Source: Plakobranchus ocellatus
Lineage: Eukaryota > Mollusca > Gastropoda > Plakobranchidae
Assembly (NCBI GenBank): GCA_019648995.1
Contig: BLXT01004580.1
Coordinates: 1,940,443 to 1,969,290 of the forward strand
Direction: 5' to 3'
Length of the DNA: 28,848 bases
Part shown: positions 10,895 to 24,847 of the stretch, in pieces
How the letters are laid out: each line of letters opens with the position of its first letter
Position numbering within the stretch: the stretch's first letter is position 1
The notes under the pieces: model-generated
Databases searched by the model: none
Seen by the model: only the letters and a program-made list of their open reading frames with translations
What the model was told of the DNA's origin: nothing
Position numbers and translations under genes: made by a program

Positions 10895-13120
10895 CTGTAC
10901 AAGGGGAGAAATTTCAAGGCTAGATAAAGAGAACAGTTATGTTTGATAATTATGAGACCTTTTGAACATTTTGCTCTAGTATTTTCTGAAAAATTTCTTA
11001 CAAATTTGAAAAGAAAATTTGATTATAAGTAGGATTTATTGCCTTCTGTAGTATTTGTCCTATAATTATTTACAATCAAATCTATTTTCCCTGGACAATT
11101 CCACACAACACCTGCCCTGAGCATTTTCCCTGCAAAGTTCTTATGGTACCTTTTAAAATATTGATTTAAGGCAATGAGGCATTTTGCAGCAATGTTTGGC
11201 AAGCACATTTACAATTGTCATATAGCTCACACGTTTTCGCCCTGTCCTGAGTTTTGTTAAATATGGCAGTGTTTGATATCATTTGAAATCAATGGTGGGA
11301 GCTCTTTAGAATGTCTAAACCTACTTTTGTCTGGCTAATCTTTCCACAAATGGTCTAACATCTCATTTTTTGGTGACAATATACATACACTGTGTGTGTG
11401 CACCCCAGTAAAAAATATTAAAAGCCAAATTTTTAATAAAATTTGAGATAAGAGTGTTGCTTTAAAGAACTTTTCATGCTGAACACGCTGGTGTTGAAAT
11501 TTTTCTACCGTCTTTACAAGTTCCAGAGTTAATCTATTTTAAATAAGACAAACTGCAAGAAAAAGTTTTGAGAAAAATAGTGTTAAGCAATTTTCGATAG
11601 GCAAATGAAGAAGAAAAACAAATGGGCTGACAATTTAGAATAGATTAATGACATGCACAAACAACAATATTCATACCCACTACAATGTGTGTTATAGGAG
11701 AGAAAAAAAACCGATATCTTAATATAGAGCAGTGTGGTTTAAAAGATTTCTCCATAGCTTATGAAGGAGTCCATGCAATAAATTTTCATCAACCATTCCC
11801 TGGTAAACAAATCAAATAAAATATTAAAGCATAAAAAACTTAGTTATATCCTCAGCACCATAAGTAGTAATGTAGATTTAAATTATATATCATGAACTAC
11901 ATTACTTAATAATGTAAAACTTCAACTATATATCAAGAACTACATTTTTACAACCAAGATTTTCCGTTTTATCAAGTTCTACCTAACATTAGATCTACCA
12001 ACAGTTGGATTGTTTTTTTCAGTCACACAAATATTATTACATATTATGGAGGCATTGCTCATACTAAATTGTTGATCCCAGCCACTGCACATCTAAATAT
12101 CCTCTCCTTCCCAAAAGTACAAAATTCGAAGTATTAAATTTATCTCGGCTGTACATCAATCAATGTCTCATATGCTTGCCATAAGTAATTTTTGTGTGGC
12201 AGGGTCATGCCAAGACAGCTATAACATCAAAATATCTCCCCTCAAAACTGCACAGTGCTCTTCACTTATATCCACCTCATATTTTGCATATCTTGACATA
12301 CTGAGTTAACTCTTTCATTCAAATTTTTAAGTAAAAATTTGATTTCCTTTCATTTATTTCATATGAACCTTTTTTGGTACTCCCAGGGCAAGTTTTGATA
12401 AAATTATTTTCTGTAGATTTTCACCATTAATATTATAGGACACAAAAATATTATTAGGGCAAGTCTTAGTTAAATTTTTAGGGCATACCAACTTTTTAAA
12501 GTTACCACAGAGGATAGAAACAAGGTGAGGGTTATACCTTAAACAAGAAAGCATTATTCCTTCTTTGTTTTTGCATTCTGATACCAACGTTATACCAACA
12601 TTTCCACAAAAATGTCAATGTAATAGATGAATTCACAATCCAAACACCTAGCTCTGTACTGACCATGCAGGGGGCCAGCGCTTCAGCTCAACCTGCTCTC
12701 TGGTCTCCGGTGGTAGCATAAGGAACAGCTTGTGGTGGTGCGTCATGATGTCAGTGTAGTTGGTGCTTAGTGTGTACAGGCAGAACTGCAGCAGTTGTTT
12801 AGCATTGTATAGCTGAGGAGAAAGGGAAGGGGCATATGGATGGAATTATGACGCACTTTAAATGGAATTAAAAGAAGAAGACTAAATGATAAATTGGCAT
12901 ATTTGAATTCTTTGCAAGATGAAATTGTAAAAATAAATTAGCTTTGATTTTTCTATTATTCTGATCACACTGATGTTTGCAATGATCTTGATGAACAGGA
13001 TGATCAATATGATACTGATAAAAGTAATGATAAGAAATAATAATGATGTTAGTATAAATAGGAATGAAATTGATGCAAATGGGGACAGTAATATTAATAA
13101 TGATGATGAAGATCATGATC

Positions 13121-13155
<35 letters not shown>

Positions 13156-16100
13156 ATGATGATGACAATGATAAATGATGAGGATGATGATGATGATGAT
13201 TTTGATGATGATGATGAGGAGGAAGAGGAGGAGGAGGAAGCTGATGCCAGTTTCTTTTCTTGCTCGAAAAAAATTTTGTTAGTCTTTGTGATGCCTTAGA
13301 AAATATGAATAAATGCTGTTCATGTGGCTAAATAAAGTTTAAAATGTGCAGTTAAAAACATTGAAATACCCAGGCTGAGTTCATATTTTGCAAAGTAAAC
13401 TTAAAATTATACTTCCATAAAGTTTTAAAAAATCATACTTTAAAAAATTTGGGCTTTTTTTGCTACAAGTAATAAAGAATTTCTTACTCGGTGTTCAGAA
13501 AACACATTACAGTGTTTACTACAAAGGCTGGTGGGATTCTCACAGCCATATACTCAGATAGTATACAGACCTTGGCAGGCTCTACCAGCGATATTGCGTC
13601 CAGAAGCATCTCCTCACGGCTGTCATAGCATGACTGTAGTTGCTCAACAACAGCTACCTCAACCATAGTCATCAACTGCGGCAGGCAAAGCCGGTTGGCT
13701 AACTCAATGAGAGCCACACAGTCAACTGCAGCTTCCTGATGTTTGTTGGAGTCTGTGCAGAGTGAGCGTGGAGTCTCACCCGTGTACAGATACTCCTGCA
13801 GAGCACCAAATGTTTCCGCGTTGATGCCTGGGAATGGGATCTGAAAATGTGCAAAGAAAATTGATCTCTCTCACGGGTAGGTTTTATAATGGATATAATA
13901 TATTTATTTTTATATACTGTGTACATCATTTGGAGTGTCAAAGGACATTATATTGTACTGACAAATGTTTTTTGAATCTAAGTAGGGTAAAAAATAACTG
14001 ATGCCATATTAGAAATGGAATGATAGATGAGAGTTTGCCTAAACAAGGGCCGTCATCATAGTTATGTGCAAAAGATTTTCTACAAGCCCTATTTGAAAAA
14101 AATTAATTCATCTATACATAAATTTTGTTTTTGTGAATGTAATGGCATACAAAGTACTGCTTTATGTTTAAAAAAAACAGTCTTGGATGCATCTTTGCTG
14201 TCTAAATTAACCTACTAAGTTTCGAACATAACTATGACGACAAAATCACCAAAAAAAGTGATAATCTATCAACAAATTAAGCTCATTCACCACTAAGTGA
14301 AGAGACAGACCAATTTTTATTACATGGATCTATTCTTGATATTCAACCCTGCATGAATATCTACTTGCTGGTACTCAATTGGGCTTTTTCTTTTGTAATT
14401 GGAGATTCTTTCATGCAAAATGCAGTAAAAAAACGTGACACAATTTTGGAGTCCACCTTTTGGCAATTGCTCAGATAAGCTGCATAAAAATAGTTGTAGT
14501 GGGACACATACAATAAACAACAGATTAATTTTGACTTTTATTCAAGCAAAGTTTCAGCTCTTGTGCTTTCATAAAAGATTTCATTAATAATCTTCTTATT
14601 GAAAAAGTGCAATGAAATCCAAAAAGAGTGCTCTTTAATATTTAATTGCCCATAGGATTTCATCCTGACAGAAAAATTTTAAGCCACAAAAAAATGAGGG
14701 GTTTTGGCAGTACCTTGTGGTGGCTAATGAACCCACCCTGAAATTTGTAAAGATCTTTCTATGGCCAGTTTGAATGCAGGTTGATGAGGGTCATCACGCC
14801 TGAGACTACCTTGTTGCAGATGGCTCCACATCAAAGACAACTAACATATATAAATGAAATAGATGTTGCATCTTCTTTAATGTAACTACACGCCTGAGAC
14901 TACCTTGTTGCAGACGGCTGCACAACAAAGACAACCAACATATATAAATGAAATAAATGCTGCATCTTCATTAATCTATCTAAGCCAGTTTGGTGAGGTT
15001 TATCAACATTGAAACTTCTTTCAGAGAGTAACACAAAAATGGATTACAGACCACATCTGAAGCTGATTCAATAAAGTCGTTGTTGAACATGGCATACATC
15101 ATTTCACAGCGCCCCATCAGCAGAGCCTTGTGGGCCAACACAATGCCATTGTCCACCTCAAATGAGATGTCTGCAGGGAGCATAGAAAATAAGCTGATGT
15201 AGTTGTGAAAAATTTGAATGAAACAGGGTTTCATTTTATTACAGACATTTAGAGAAAGTAATTAAGAACTGTGCTAATTATAAAATTTTGTTTGAAGTTT
15301 GACAAATAGTTTGTCATATTTATATAAAGGTTAGATAGACTAAATAAAATATTTCTGATTGAGGAAATAAGAAATGTGAAGTAAAGATATGCAAGGGTGA
15401 GATCAATGAATTTTTAAAAATAATAACATTAAAATCATAAAGTACAAAGACAAAGGTTTCTGAAAAACATTTCTTTTGAACTGATCATAAGTTTGAGGGG
15501 AACAAAACAACCTGATAATATTATTTGAAATATTGTATTTAATGATTTAAAAGAAAAAAATATTTATATTTGCTGTTGGAAAAAAAAAGACTGAGTAGAG
15601 CAAATCTAAACTTAAGGGGAAAGTTGTTATTTTTCTATGTTGTCTAGAAATGTATCTCCCACTTAGGAGATTTTGTTTCAGAATACCTGAAAGAAACCCC
15701 CTGTCTATAGCGAGCTCCCTAATTTTCACAATTCTCTCAACATGGAACTGTTTGTCCATCTCGATGTTCAGAAAATCTTGTGACGTTTTCATATTGTCCA
15801 CCACAACCATCAGATCTGTTAGCTGGAATGACCCAGGATGATAGCGCATTAAGCCAACAAACTAATGAGTCGATAAGATAACTTATGATGTGAAAATATC
15901 GTTTGAAAATCAAGCAAGAATCACATACTCACTAAACAAAATGCATAAACGATAGAGTGAGCCTTAAGAATTCACTCTTAAATAATGACATTAGTTGTAG
16001 GCCCTACATGATGATAACTTTATTTTTGGTAACTTTAATCCTGTTTTCATTTGTAATTTTTAAAAGAATTCTATGTGACTGTCACGAATGGTTTTGGGCT

Positions 16101-19100
16101 ATACAGTTAAAGGTCTAGATGAGCACTGCCTGTGACAAGGAGTTCTTTTAATTAGTCTAAAGACTTGAAATCACTCTAAGTCTTCAAAAATTCGACGAGA
16201 AGTTTATTAATCTAAATGAAGAAACATTTCAGAACAGCAAGGTAACTTTTTATACACCTATAAATTCACAATCATCATCAGTCTATCTTTGAGCAAGCTC
16301 CTTAACAATTTGTCAGAGCTCTCTTTTATACCCGCAGCCCATAGCTCTAGAAAAAAATTCTTGCTGTGCAAAACACAGGCTTATCTGGTCCATAGAAAAA
16401 AGTAGAATTTACAGTCTTATATAATCAAAATTAGCTAAAAACGTTTTCGATTATTGTAACCTGATTTAAGAGCATGTGCTGTCAAATAAAGTGGAAATTT
16501 TTATTTCTTTATTTTTGATGCCTTGGTTTCATTGATGTACGTGTTTGGGTCAAATTATACAACGAACAGTGAAAAATCAAATTTTGATAAATTACGTAAT
16601 ATGTATAGCAGCCATCTTGGATTTTTTTAATTTAAATATTTTTTTTATAAAACTTTTATTTTTTTATACCAATTTGCCTGAAATTTGGCGTGAAGCATCT
16701 AAGAAGCCATATAAACATTCCTATGGAAGGGTTTTTTTATTCATAAATTTTTCCTTTCACAGTGCATGAACAAAATTTAGCGAAATGACATCTTCCAAAT
16801 TTCTCACAATTATCCACACCTGAACAATGATAACTCCAAAATAAAAACACTCTATACATCAGTTGTATAGTATAAGTGTATGCTGTAGGAAAATTTCAGG
16901 TCATTTGGATAGAAAACAAAAAAGTTTTATGGATTTTAGTGCAAAATAGTCAATTTTGAGAAAACGGACCATTAAGATTTTTTAGTAAAGAGGAAAAACA
17001 TAGTACTCGTCATTCTAAAACTCAAATTATGACCTGAAGTAATTGTTTTCAATACAAACTTCGCCTTTACACTGTAGAAAAATCGTTGAGGATGCCAAAT
17101 ATTCCAATTTCTAAAATCGGAGCAAAAATCGCCTTAACATGAATATTTGACCGTACATTTAAGTGTTGGCGATTGACCACTTGTTGGATGATTGTATCAT
17201 CAGTGTTGGAAAAGAAAATTATATTTTTAATTTACATTTTGATTAGTTTCCACAAAAAGAAGCATCCAAAACTGGTATAATTTCATAACTGGTGTTTCAG
17301 TTTCCATGAATTTTTACTGAGAAATTTAGATGTTGATGAGATTCAATATTTTCGAATAGAACTAAAAGAAAAATCTTTCGTTCCTAACAACCCTGACTTT
17401 GGTTCCCTCGAGGATTTATTATTGTCCAGTAAGGTTCTACATTTTCGTCACTGTAAAGTCTATGCATCAATCTTAATAAAGGCATGACGCAGAGTTATGA
17501 ACTTCAGACCGATTACATTTAAGCAGGAAGCAACCATTATACAACAATAATGTTTTCCACAAGTGTTAGACATGCAACAGATAGGTCCCTATTTCTGACC
17601 ATGTTTTCCAATTTATTTCTCCGCTCATGTGCTCTCAATAATATAGCTCATGGTTTTGGATGTGAAGAAACGGGTCCCAGTGGCACTGTTCAATTTGTGT
17701 TTCCTAAGTTCTGTGACAAACTTAAACGGCAGCGGTTGCCCCCGTCAGACAAGTGCAAGTGCTCTAAAAATGCTTAACCCAGCTTTTATCTATCGGTTAG
17801 TTCCTCTGATGTCATTCTGTGCCATCCTCATAATGACTTCCAATATTGATCCATACAATAATTGTGCAGATTTTTTTTTTAATGATTTAATGCTCATTTT
17901 TATTTTTTTTTTACATTGATCTGTAACTCGCATTGACCCTACTTACTTGCAGTAGCTCAGCAGTGCTTCTAATCTCGTCCAAATGAACCTCAAATGGTCT
18001 GAGGCTGCCTGTGTAGAGATATTCGAGAACTACCATAAACGCTCCAGCTGAAATCTGCTCGTTCATTCTGATGTAGGACTTCAGCGTCTTGCTGGTGACC
18101 TCACCCTCTTCCTCCTCGTGTCGAATCTCGATCGTCTCAACAGCTGGGTGGTCATAGGGGATCACTAGCGGGAATTGCCTCTGGTAAGTCCTCCGTAAAC
18201 CAGTAGCTGAGGACAGTCCACCAGAGGAGAGGAAGCCACCGCTCCCTACCCCACCGCCGCTATCTGCGGAACCGCTCACGCCACCCCCAACACTGGACTC
18301 GTACTCTGTATCTGTAGTGCTGAGGGAATCCAAGTCGCTGTCAGGCAGAAGGTGGTCTTGTTCTGAGCTCACGCTACTGCTGGGGAAGAACCTTGCAGGA
18401 AATTTACTGCGGAGCTGCTCATCATCGTAACAGTTACTGTTATTAGACTTCCGCTTCCTCCTCCTACGAGCCGGCGGTAGCTTGGCCAGACTCTCCAGGG
18501 AGAAGAGATCTTCGAAGAATCTAGAGGCCACAGCTAGACAGATCCGGTGAGCCTCAAATGTTCGAGCGTCGACAAGGAAGGTGACGTCACATTCGGAGCG
18601 GTTGTTGACCAGTGCAGAAATTTCTGAGCCGGATGGGGCCAGCATGACCTTCACTTTGGGAGCTGTTGGCATTGGAAAGTTCATGGGCGGCTGGATAAGA
18701 GGGCGCTGAATCCGCCTGAGCTGAGCGTTCCAGAATTTGATTTTGCGTCTTTCGAGCAACGCCACGCGCGCCGCGTTCAGAAATACGTCATGGACTCCAT
18801 ATTGAGTGAGTACACTAGTCTCGTAGTATGGAGCTCCCAAATCTCGTGCCACCTCACGACCCGCGCTCGGCGGGATCATGTCATTTAGAGAAATGTTCCT
18901 GTGCATTGGGATAAGAGATATTCACAGATGTTTATACCAGTTCGTTCTTACACTCCATGGGAGCTTGAAGAAAAAAAAAGTTACTAATTCTATGCGGGAC
19001 AAGCAGCCCCGTGGAAACCCTGGATACGACAAACCGATATTTAATTTTGGGGCTGTGGTTATGTTTAATAACTAAGATGGGACAAGAGTCTAATGGCTTA

Positions 19101-22100
19101 TTCTTTTGGAACAGTAACTTTTCGCAATGTATCGAATCCTAATGTGCGCTAAATCTAAATTAACTCATTCAAAAGAAAACATGTAAGTTTAACGACTGGA
19201 ATACCAATGTACAAGCAATAAAACATTATCCCTCGGTATTGCCTTGTTGCCACCAATCCTAGTCAAGTCATTTTTGGTAGAATCGTTATTGTCTTTATGT
19301 CTGAACGTGTTCAAGAAAATAGGCGAATGTTTCATTTCTCTCACTGCCATGTTTTGTTTTTTTTTACACTGATAAACATCACTTCTAACTTACTTTTCAT
19401 TTCCTTGATATTCAAGAAATCCGCGCTGTAATATAAAAAAAAGTCTATCCAAGACCGTAAATGTTCACTTTCACTACCAATTGGTATTCACAATTTACAT
19501 CTCTCAACCCGCGTGAATAAAAAGCTGAAGGAACTTTTCGAATTGGTACTTGAAAACTTCTTTGATTGAGTACCAGACTACCCGTGACGTGCACTGTCGA
19601 TACTGTAAAATAAAACTATCTTCTTGAAAATGACTATGTCATATATGCCACTGAGATACACTCAAATGAACAATTTAAATTAAGTAATTCTTTATATTTT
19701 GTGGTACGACAGCATTAAAACGGTTTAAGTAGAAATAATTCAATCCAAAGTTATGGCCGTCAAAAACTTTTGCTCCACGAGACCATGGATTTTGATAAGG
19801 CCACGTCTTCAACTAAGTTCTACTCAGAACCTTCAAATCAAAACGCCTTGTTTCTGATAGTTTCTGTCAATCACTCCATCCTAAATCTACATACACGACT
19901 TGGAATCGCTTGAACATAAACTGTTTGACATTGACTCATGTAGCATTTGTTACAGATTTCTCTTCAAAGAGGTTTAGGTGCACTGTATACCCTGATCTCA
20001 TGATGTCTGATAGTTAATATGGGTTTGCAATAACAACAGCTCACTAAAATTTTAGCTACGTATGTGCAGGACTGGCATCACGAAAGACGAACTCGGAAAT
20101 AATTCAAAGGATAATATTGTGTCGCCACACAAACTGATTCGTGGAAATGAACAAAGAAGCGAACAGAGTTTCCAAAATTCTATGCACTCTAGCGACATTG
20201 CCGAGACTCAGAGCAAATGGGAAAGATGTACGCTCATGTATTCATTTTTTTTTTTCAGAAATAGTGTGGTGTGGGATAAAAATAGGATATAGACTTGATA
20301 CAACAAAATAGATATTTAAACGCTGATTGCCAATTATATTTTCTTCAATCTCTCTTCTTGGACTAATAATGTTATTCTAATTAAGTTCTAAATTTTATAT
20401 TCATCTAGCTTGTAGGCTCAATTTTATTGTGATTTAAAGTTGTTTTCATTTTTATCTTAGGGCAAAACTTTAAAATCTATCTTTAAAAAGGAGAAATAAA
20501 TAAAAAAAACCTGACTTTCATGTCAAATTTAATACAAAATATATTCTGTTCGAAATAGGACCAATAACAGGTTTTTAGTATTGAATATTCTGTTTGGCGG
20601 CTAAGATTATATCATGTCCACTACGATAAGATCTTAAGCTTTTACGCTCTCGTCTGGCCAAAGATTTAAAATCTGTGGCGGGCTGGAGAAGGAATCGCTT
20701 AGGAAAGGATAACAGATCTTGGAAAAAATAAATTTGCCTGGAAATAGATGCTATTATTTGAGTAAATATAATTAAATTGCGCTGAAAATTGAGTAAATAG
20801 TTTTATAGAATGTTTGTGTAATTCTATTTAAACTGTTGCCGGAATGTAGATTTCATGAAAATAACCAGGAAAGCAAAATAAATGTGAAGGCCCTCGAACC
20901 AATGAATTTAAGGTACACTGAGTATAAAAAAATAAGTATGGAAATCCAAGAGAAAATATTTACATGGCCGAATTTGCATTTTTACAGGATCAAGTCGAAA
21001 AAACTTTTAATTTTGAGCGGCACGATAAAAATCATACGAAGCAAGACACACATGAAACGATTTTTTTTATATTATCGAAATGCCTTGTAAAAAGGCAGGC
21101 CAATACCATGGAGTGCAATTCAATCCATTCCACCTTTTAAAATTCTAGATGTTATGATTAAACGTACAAGTCATCCTAACCGAGAATTTACTAACGCTAA
21201 CACGTAACTTTTGCGAGGGCAAGGTCACCCAAATTAAGACTGTCTAAAGATGATTGGTTCGCTGACACGATTGTTGCCAGGCAAGCCTATCAGGCGCCTA
21301 AAGATTGGATGGTCTGAACATGTTTGTAACAATTCATTTTTTTTTTTTATCATTGATATTATGCGTATATTGAAAGACTATCAGGATGGACTAGGAAAAT
21401 CCTTCACGGTAAAAAAAAAGATATAGTCGGAGATAAACCTTTGCCATGAAATTTACAAAATTTCCCCTTTATATAATGAGGCGTGTACAAAAAGTATTAA
21501 TATCCAAAAGACGAAAATAGCCCTTACGTAAACCAAAAGAGACAAGCTCTTAAAGATTAGACGTTAAGGACATTAGAAAATCCTCAAAAAATAAATCTCT
21601 AGCAAAAAATAACCCCTTGCACTTATATAAAGGTGATAAGCACTCCAAGATCAAACGTCAAGGACCAAGATAAAATTTAAGTTAGAACAAAAAAAGTTGG
21701 AAACGAAGATACTTTAAACATTATCAAAAACAGCCATGACAAGGAATATCTCGAGATTATTATTTGTTCTGCCTTTGAAAATTTCCTACTTGTAGGCCAC
21801 AGCATTACAAAGCTTTACGATTTTTTGCCCCTGGTTAGAGAGACTTTTTGTTTTTGACGCAAGCACAGTTTCATGGTTGTTACATTCAAAACCAACAATG
21901 GGGAGTTTCATTTGGTTTTTTTTCATGAATCAAAGCACTTTTCTTCAGAAATTTTGAGCAACTAAAGGCATTGAGAAGAGTGCTATACATGCAATGCCAA
22001 CACGAAGAACATGTAATAAACGATGAGCATGGGGCGCTTATCAAAGCCGATTTGGAAGCAAACTAACGTAGAATTTAATGTTTTCAATCAAATGTTTCGA

Positions 22101-24793
22101 TATGCTACAAAAATATATAAATGAATAAATAATTTACTGTTGAATATTTTTCCAATATCATTGTCCATTATACATGTGAGAAACTTACTTATAGTGAGAA
22201 TGCATAATTCTTTCAAACTACATTGTTAATCGGTGGCTTTGGTGGTGCTACGATAAGCGTGATCGTCTGAAACTCCTGTCGTGGGTTCGAGAGTACGACA
22301 AGAGCAAAAAAATCTGAGATCATGGTGTTGTGGACAGGCTATACAGCACAAAAATGATTAAAAAGAGTACATATATGCAACTAGCATTCATTCCTATATT
22401 TCTTCAAAGAAGGAGTCGTGGAGACAGCCTCATAGATGACCCTGAAGGGTCGACTAGTTATCGAGTTACCGAGTCAAGACAACGATTGTCAGATAACCGA
22501 AACAAAGATCGCTAACAACTAGCATAAAGATGACTAATATAGAATATATTTTAGATTTACAAGTCGTAACAACATTGAACAAACCCACAGCATGACGGTA
22601 TGATAAGTTATCAATCACGTTGCAGCGTATTTTATAGCTTCAGATTTCAATAGATTTTTATTCCGCATACTGAATGCTTTTTTTTTTTTTTATACATGGA
22701 CTCTCTTTGTCTCAGGGCTCGTTTAGTGAAATTAAAAGTACTTTTGCATATGACTTAGAGCTCAAGGTTCTTTGTATTAGTACGTTGCTCGAAAGTGTAT
22801 TATGACGTCATCGCTAAAGGTAACAAATACTTTTTTTCTCTACAAGACCAAGACGTCTTGATCTTTTCGGGCATAGTATAAAAATAAAGGTGCTTGGTGG
22901 TTTGAAGTAGAACCCGACCTACTGGAACGATACAGAGAGACGGCCATTGTGTAGGACAACAGTTTCGTGATAACTCATCACATATATAAAATAATGAGAT
23001 TGTGGCCTCAGTCGCTGCCAATGGAAGAGTGTGATTTGCCGAGCACCTGCTCAAGATGCTTGGGTTTTTTCTTTTGAGGTGTTTGGTTTTTTGTGCTTAT
23101 AAATTAAAAGACTTCAGGCTCTTCTTTACCTGGTTATATAGAGACTAGAGTGTTTGTGGCGGCCGCCAATCTGACTCTAGAGTCTGTCTGGCGTAAGAGT
23201 TATTCTGGCGTGCTACACAGGCAACAATGATACATCTATATATTTGTGTGGACTTTATTCACGCCCCACAATCAAACAATTGTATGCACGTTACATTTTC
23301 GCCCTCAGTTCATTTAAAGTAAGAAGGCATTGACTCAACAAAAGTATCGTGCAATATAGAATGTTGCATTTCAAAAGTTGGTGTAAATATGAATCTTGCT
23401 TGCTGTTGTTTGGTTTCAAAGAATGAGTAACTAAAAAACTGAGCTTATATTGTTGTACAAATCCAGAGAAAATCATCACCCTGCAGTCACTGCTGCCTCA
23501 CGATGTTTTGGAATGTTCTTAGCGCAATTTTTATTTAAATTGGAATTGAACTCAGGAAAGCAAAATATGTTTGACCAGACAAAGCTTTTTGTACAATTCA
23601 AAGCGATTCAAAGAGTGTTCAGATTCAAACGTCCAAACATCCAATAATGATAAACCAAAAGGGAAACTGCAATTCCACCCTAATATTACGTGGACAAAGC
23701 TGTTTCAGGAATTTATGCATTCAGCTCATATTTATTTTTCACAAACATAATATTAGAAACATTTTCGTTTCACTCTTTGAAATCACGCAGCGCTTTTAGC
23801 CAATCGCCACCTATTGTATAAATTCAGAGGTGGAAAAAAATCCTCACCTATAGAGAAGTCCCTTTTCCATGTTTATGTATTTCTCATCCACACACAAATA
23901 CCGCAGATCTGCTTGGGTGCCGCACAGGACTATGGGAGTATTGGGACTGAGTCTGCGTGCCTCTGGTTCCCATATCCGCCGGATGTTGCGCAGAGAGTTA
24001 GGAACTAACAGACTGAAGCACATGACGATGACGTCCGCTCTGTGCAAATACAGGAAGTACAAAAACGAGGTATTAAATGTCAGTGAAGGTAGGCCTATAT
24101 ATCGCAGTCAAACCCGTTAGCTCCTCATGAGGGCATAAGTGCTTTGTTATGAAGAGTAGTATGTAAAATTAATGGTTATGGTAGTATTTTAAATGCGTTT
24201 CTACTTTCACCACTGTGCGATTGCGTAAAATGCAACACGGATAAAGAAAATAATGGATACCAGTAAATGTCTTCTGAACAAAGAGTCCTTAGTATTATGA
24301 ACTTTCTTTTAAAAAAAGCGCACATGTCAGGCAACTAAAGTGAAAATGTCAGAAGTCGCCGAGGATACATTTGCGATAAAGCCTTTTAAAAATCTTGATT
24401 CGATTCATAAAGTTAATAAAAGTACACTCTTCAAATTCTATATCCTTTGGCAGAATTCCGATTGCGACATAAGATTTTTGCTAATTTTAAAATATTAGCG
24501 TATACATAATGCCTATGACTCAATATGTCCAAAATGATATAATATTTAACTCTGAAACCACAGATTTCAATAATTGTGAAGCTATGAGGAGAGGGTAAGC
24601 TGTTACTCGGAATTTCTGCGGTAATAAGCATTCTAGTCTGGATTGACGTGTAATTTGTTAGATAGAGTTAAGGTCAAGAATTTTCAAATACTTAAAAAGT
24701 GGTCAACAACGTACGTTTTTTATTAGTTTCTGTTAATGCGTACCAAATAATTTTCTTTGATTCGAGAGTATCCGCATTTAATTAAAAGGAAAG

Positions 24794-24847
<54 letters not shown>

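Noticed and set aside
12973-13299. 108-residue plus-strand frame rich in Asp and Glu
   Set aside because: It is produced by the (GAT)n/(GAG)n repeat inside a RhoBTB intron, antisense to the gene, with no other protein features.
14905-14930. A 14-nt micro-exon between tttgttgtgcag and gtagtc on the minus strand
   Set aside because: Its length would break the frame between exons e and f, which already join perfectly.
15650-15841. Plus-strand frame opposite RhoBTB exon d
   Set aside because: Antisense shadow of a well-supported exon.
18898-18906. ATG at 18906 as a start codon for a short RhoBTB form
   Set aside because: It lies in the intron just before the acceptor atgcacag; the frame continues upstream through exon b, so no internal start is needed. 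A short form cannot be excluded, but nothing in the sequence supports it.
22800-23054. 84-residue minus-strand frame in intron b/c as an alternative exon
   Set aside because: No similarity to RhoBTB or any family I recognise, and no convincing splice sites around it in phase with exons b and c.
23869-24120. Plus-strand frames opposite RhoBTB exon b
   Set aside because: Antisense shadows; the minus-strand frame has clear G-domain motifs and splice sites.
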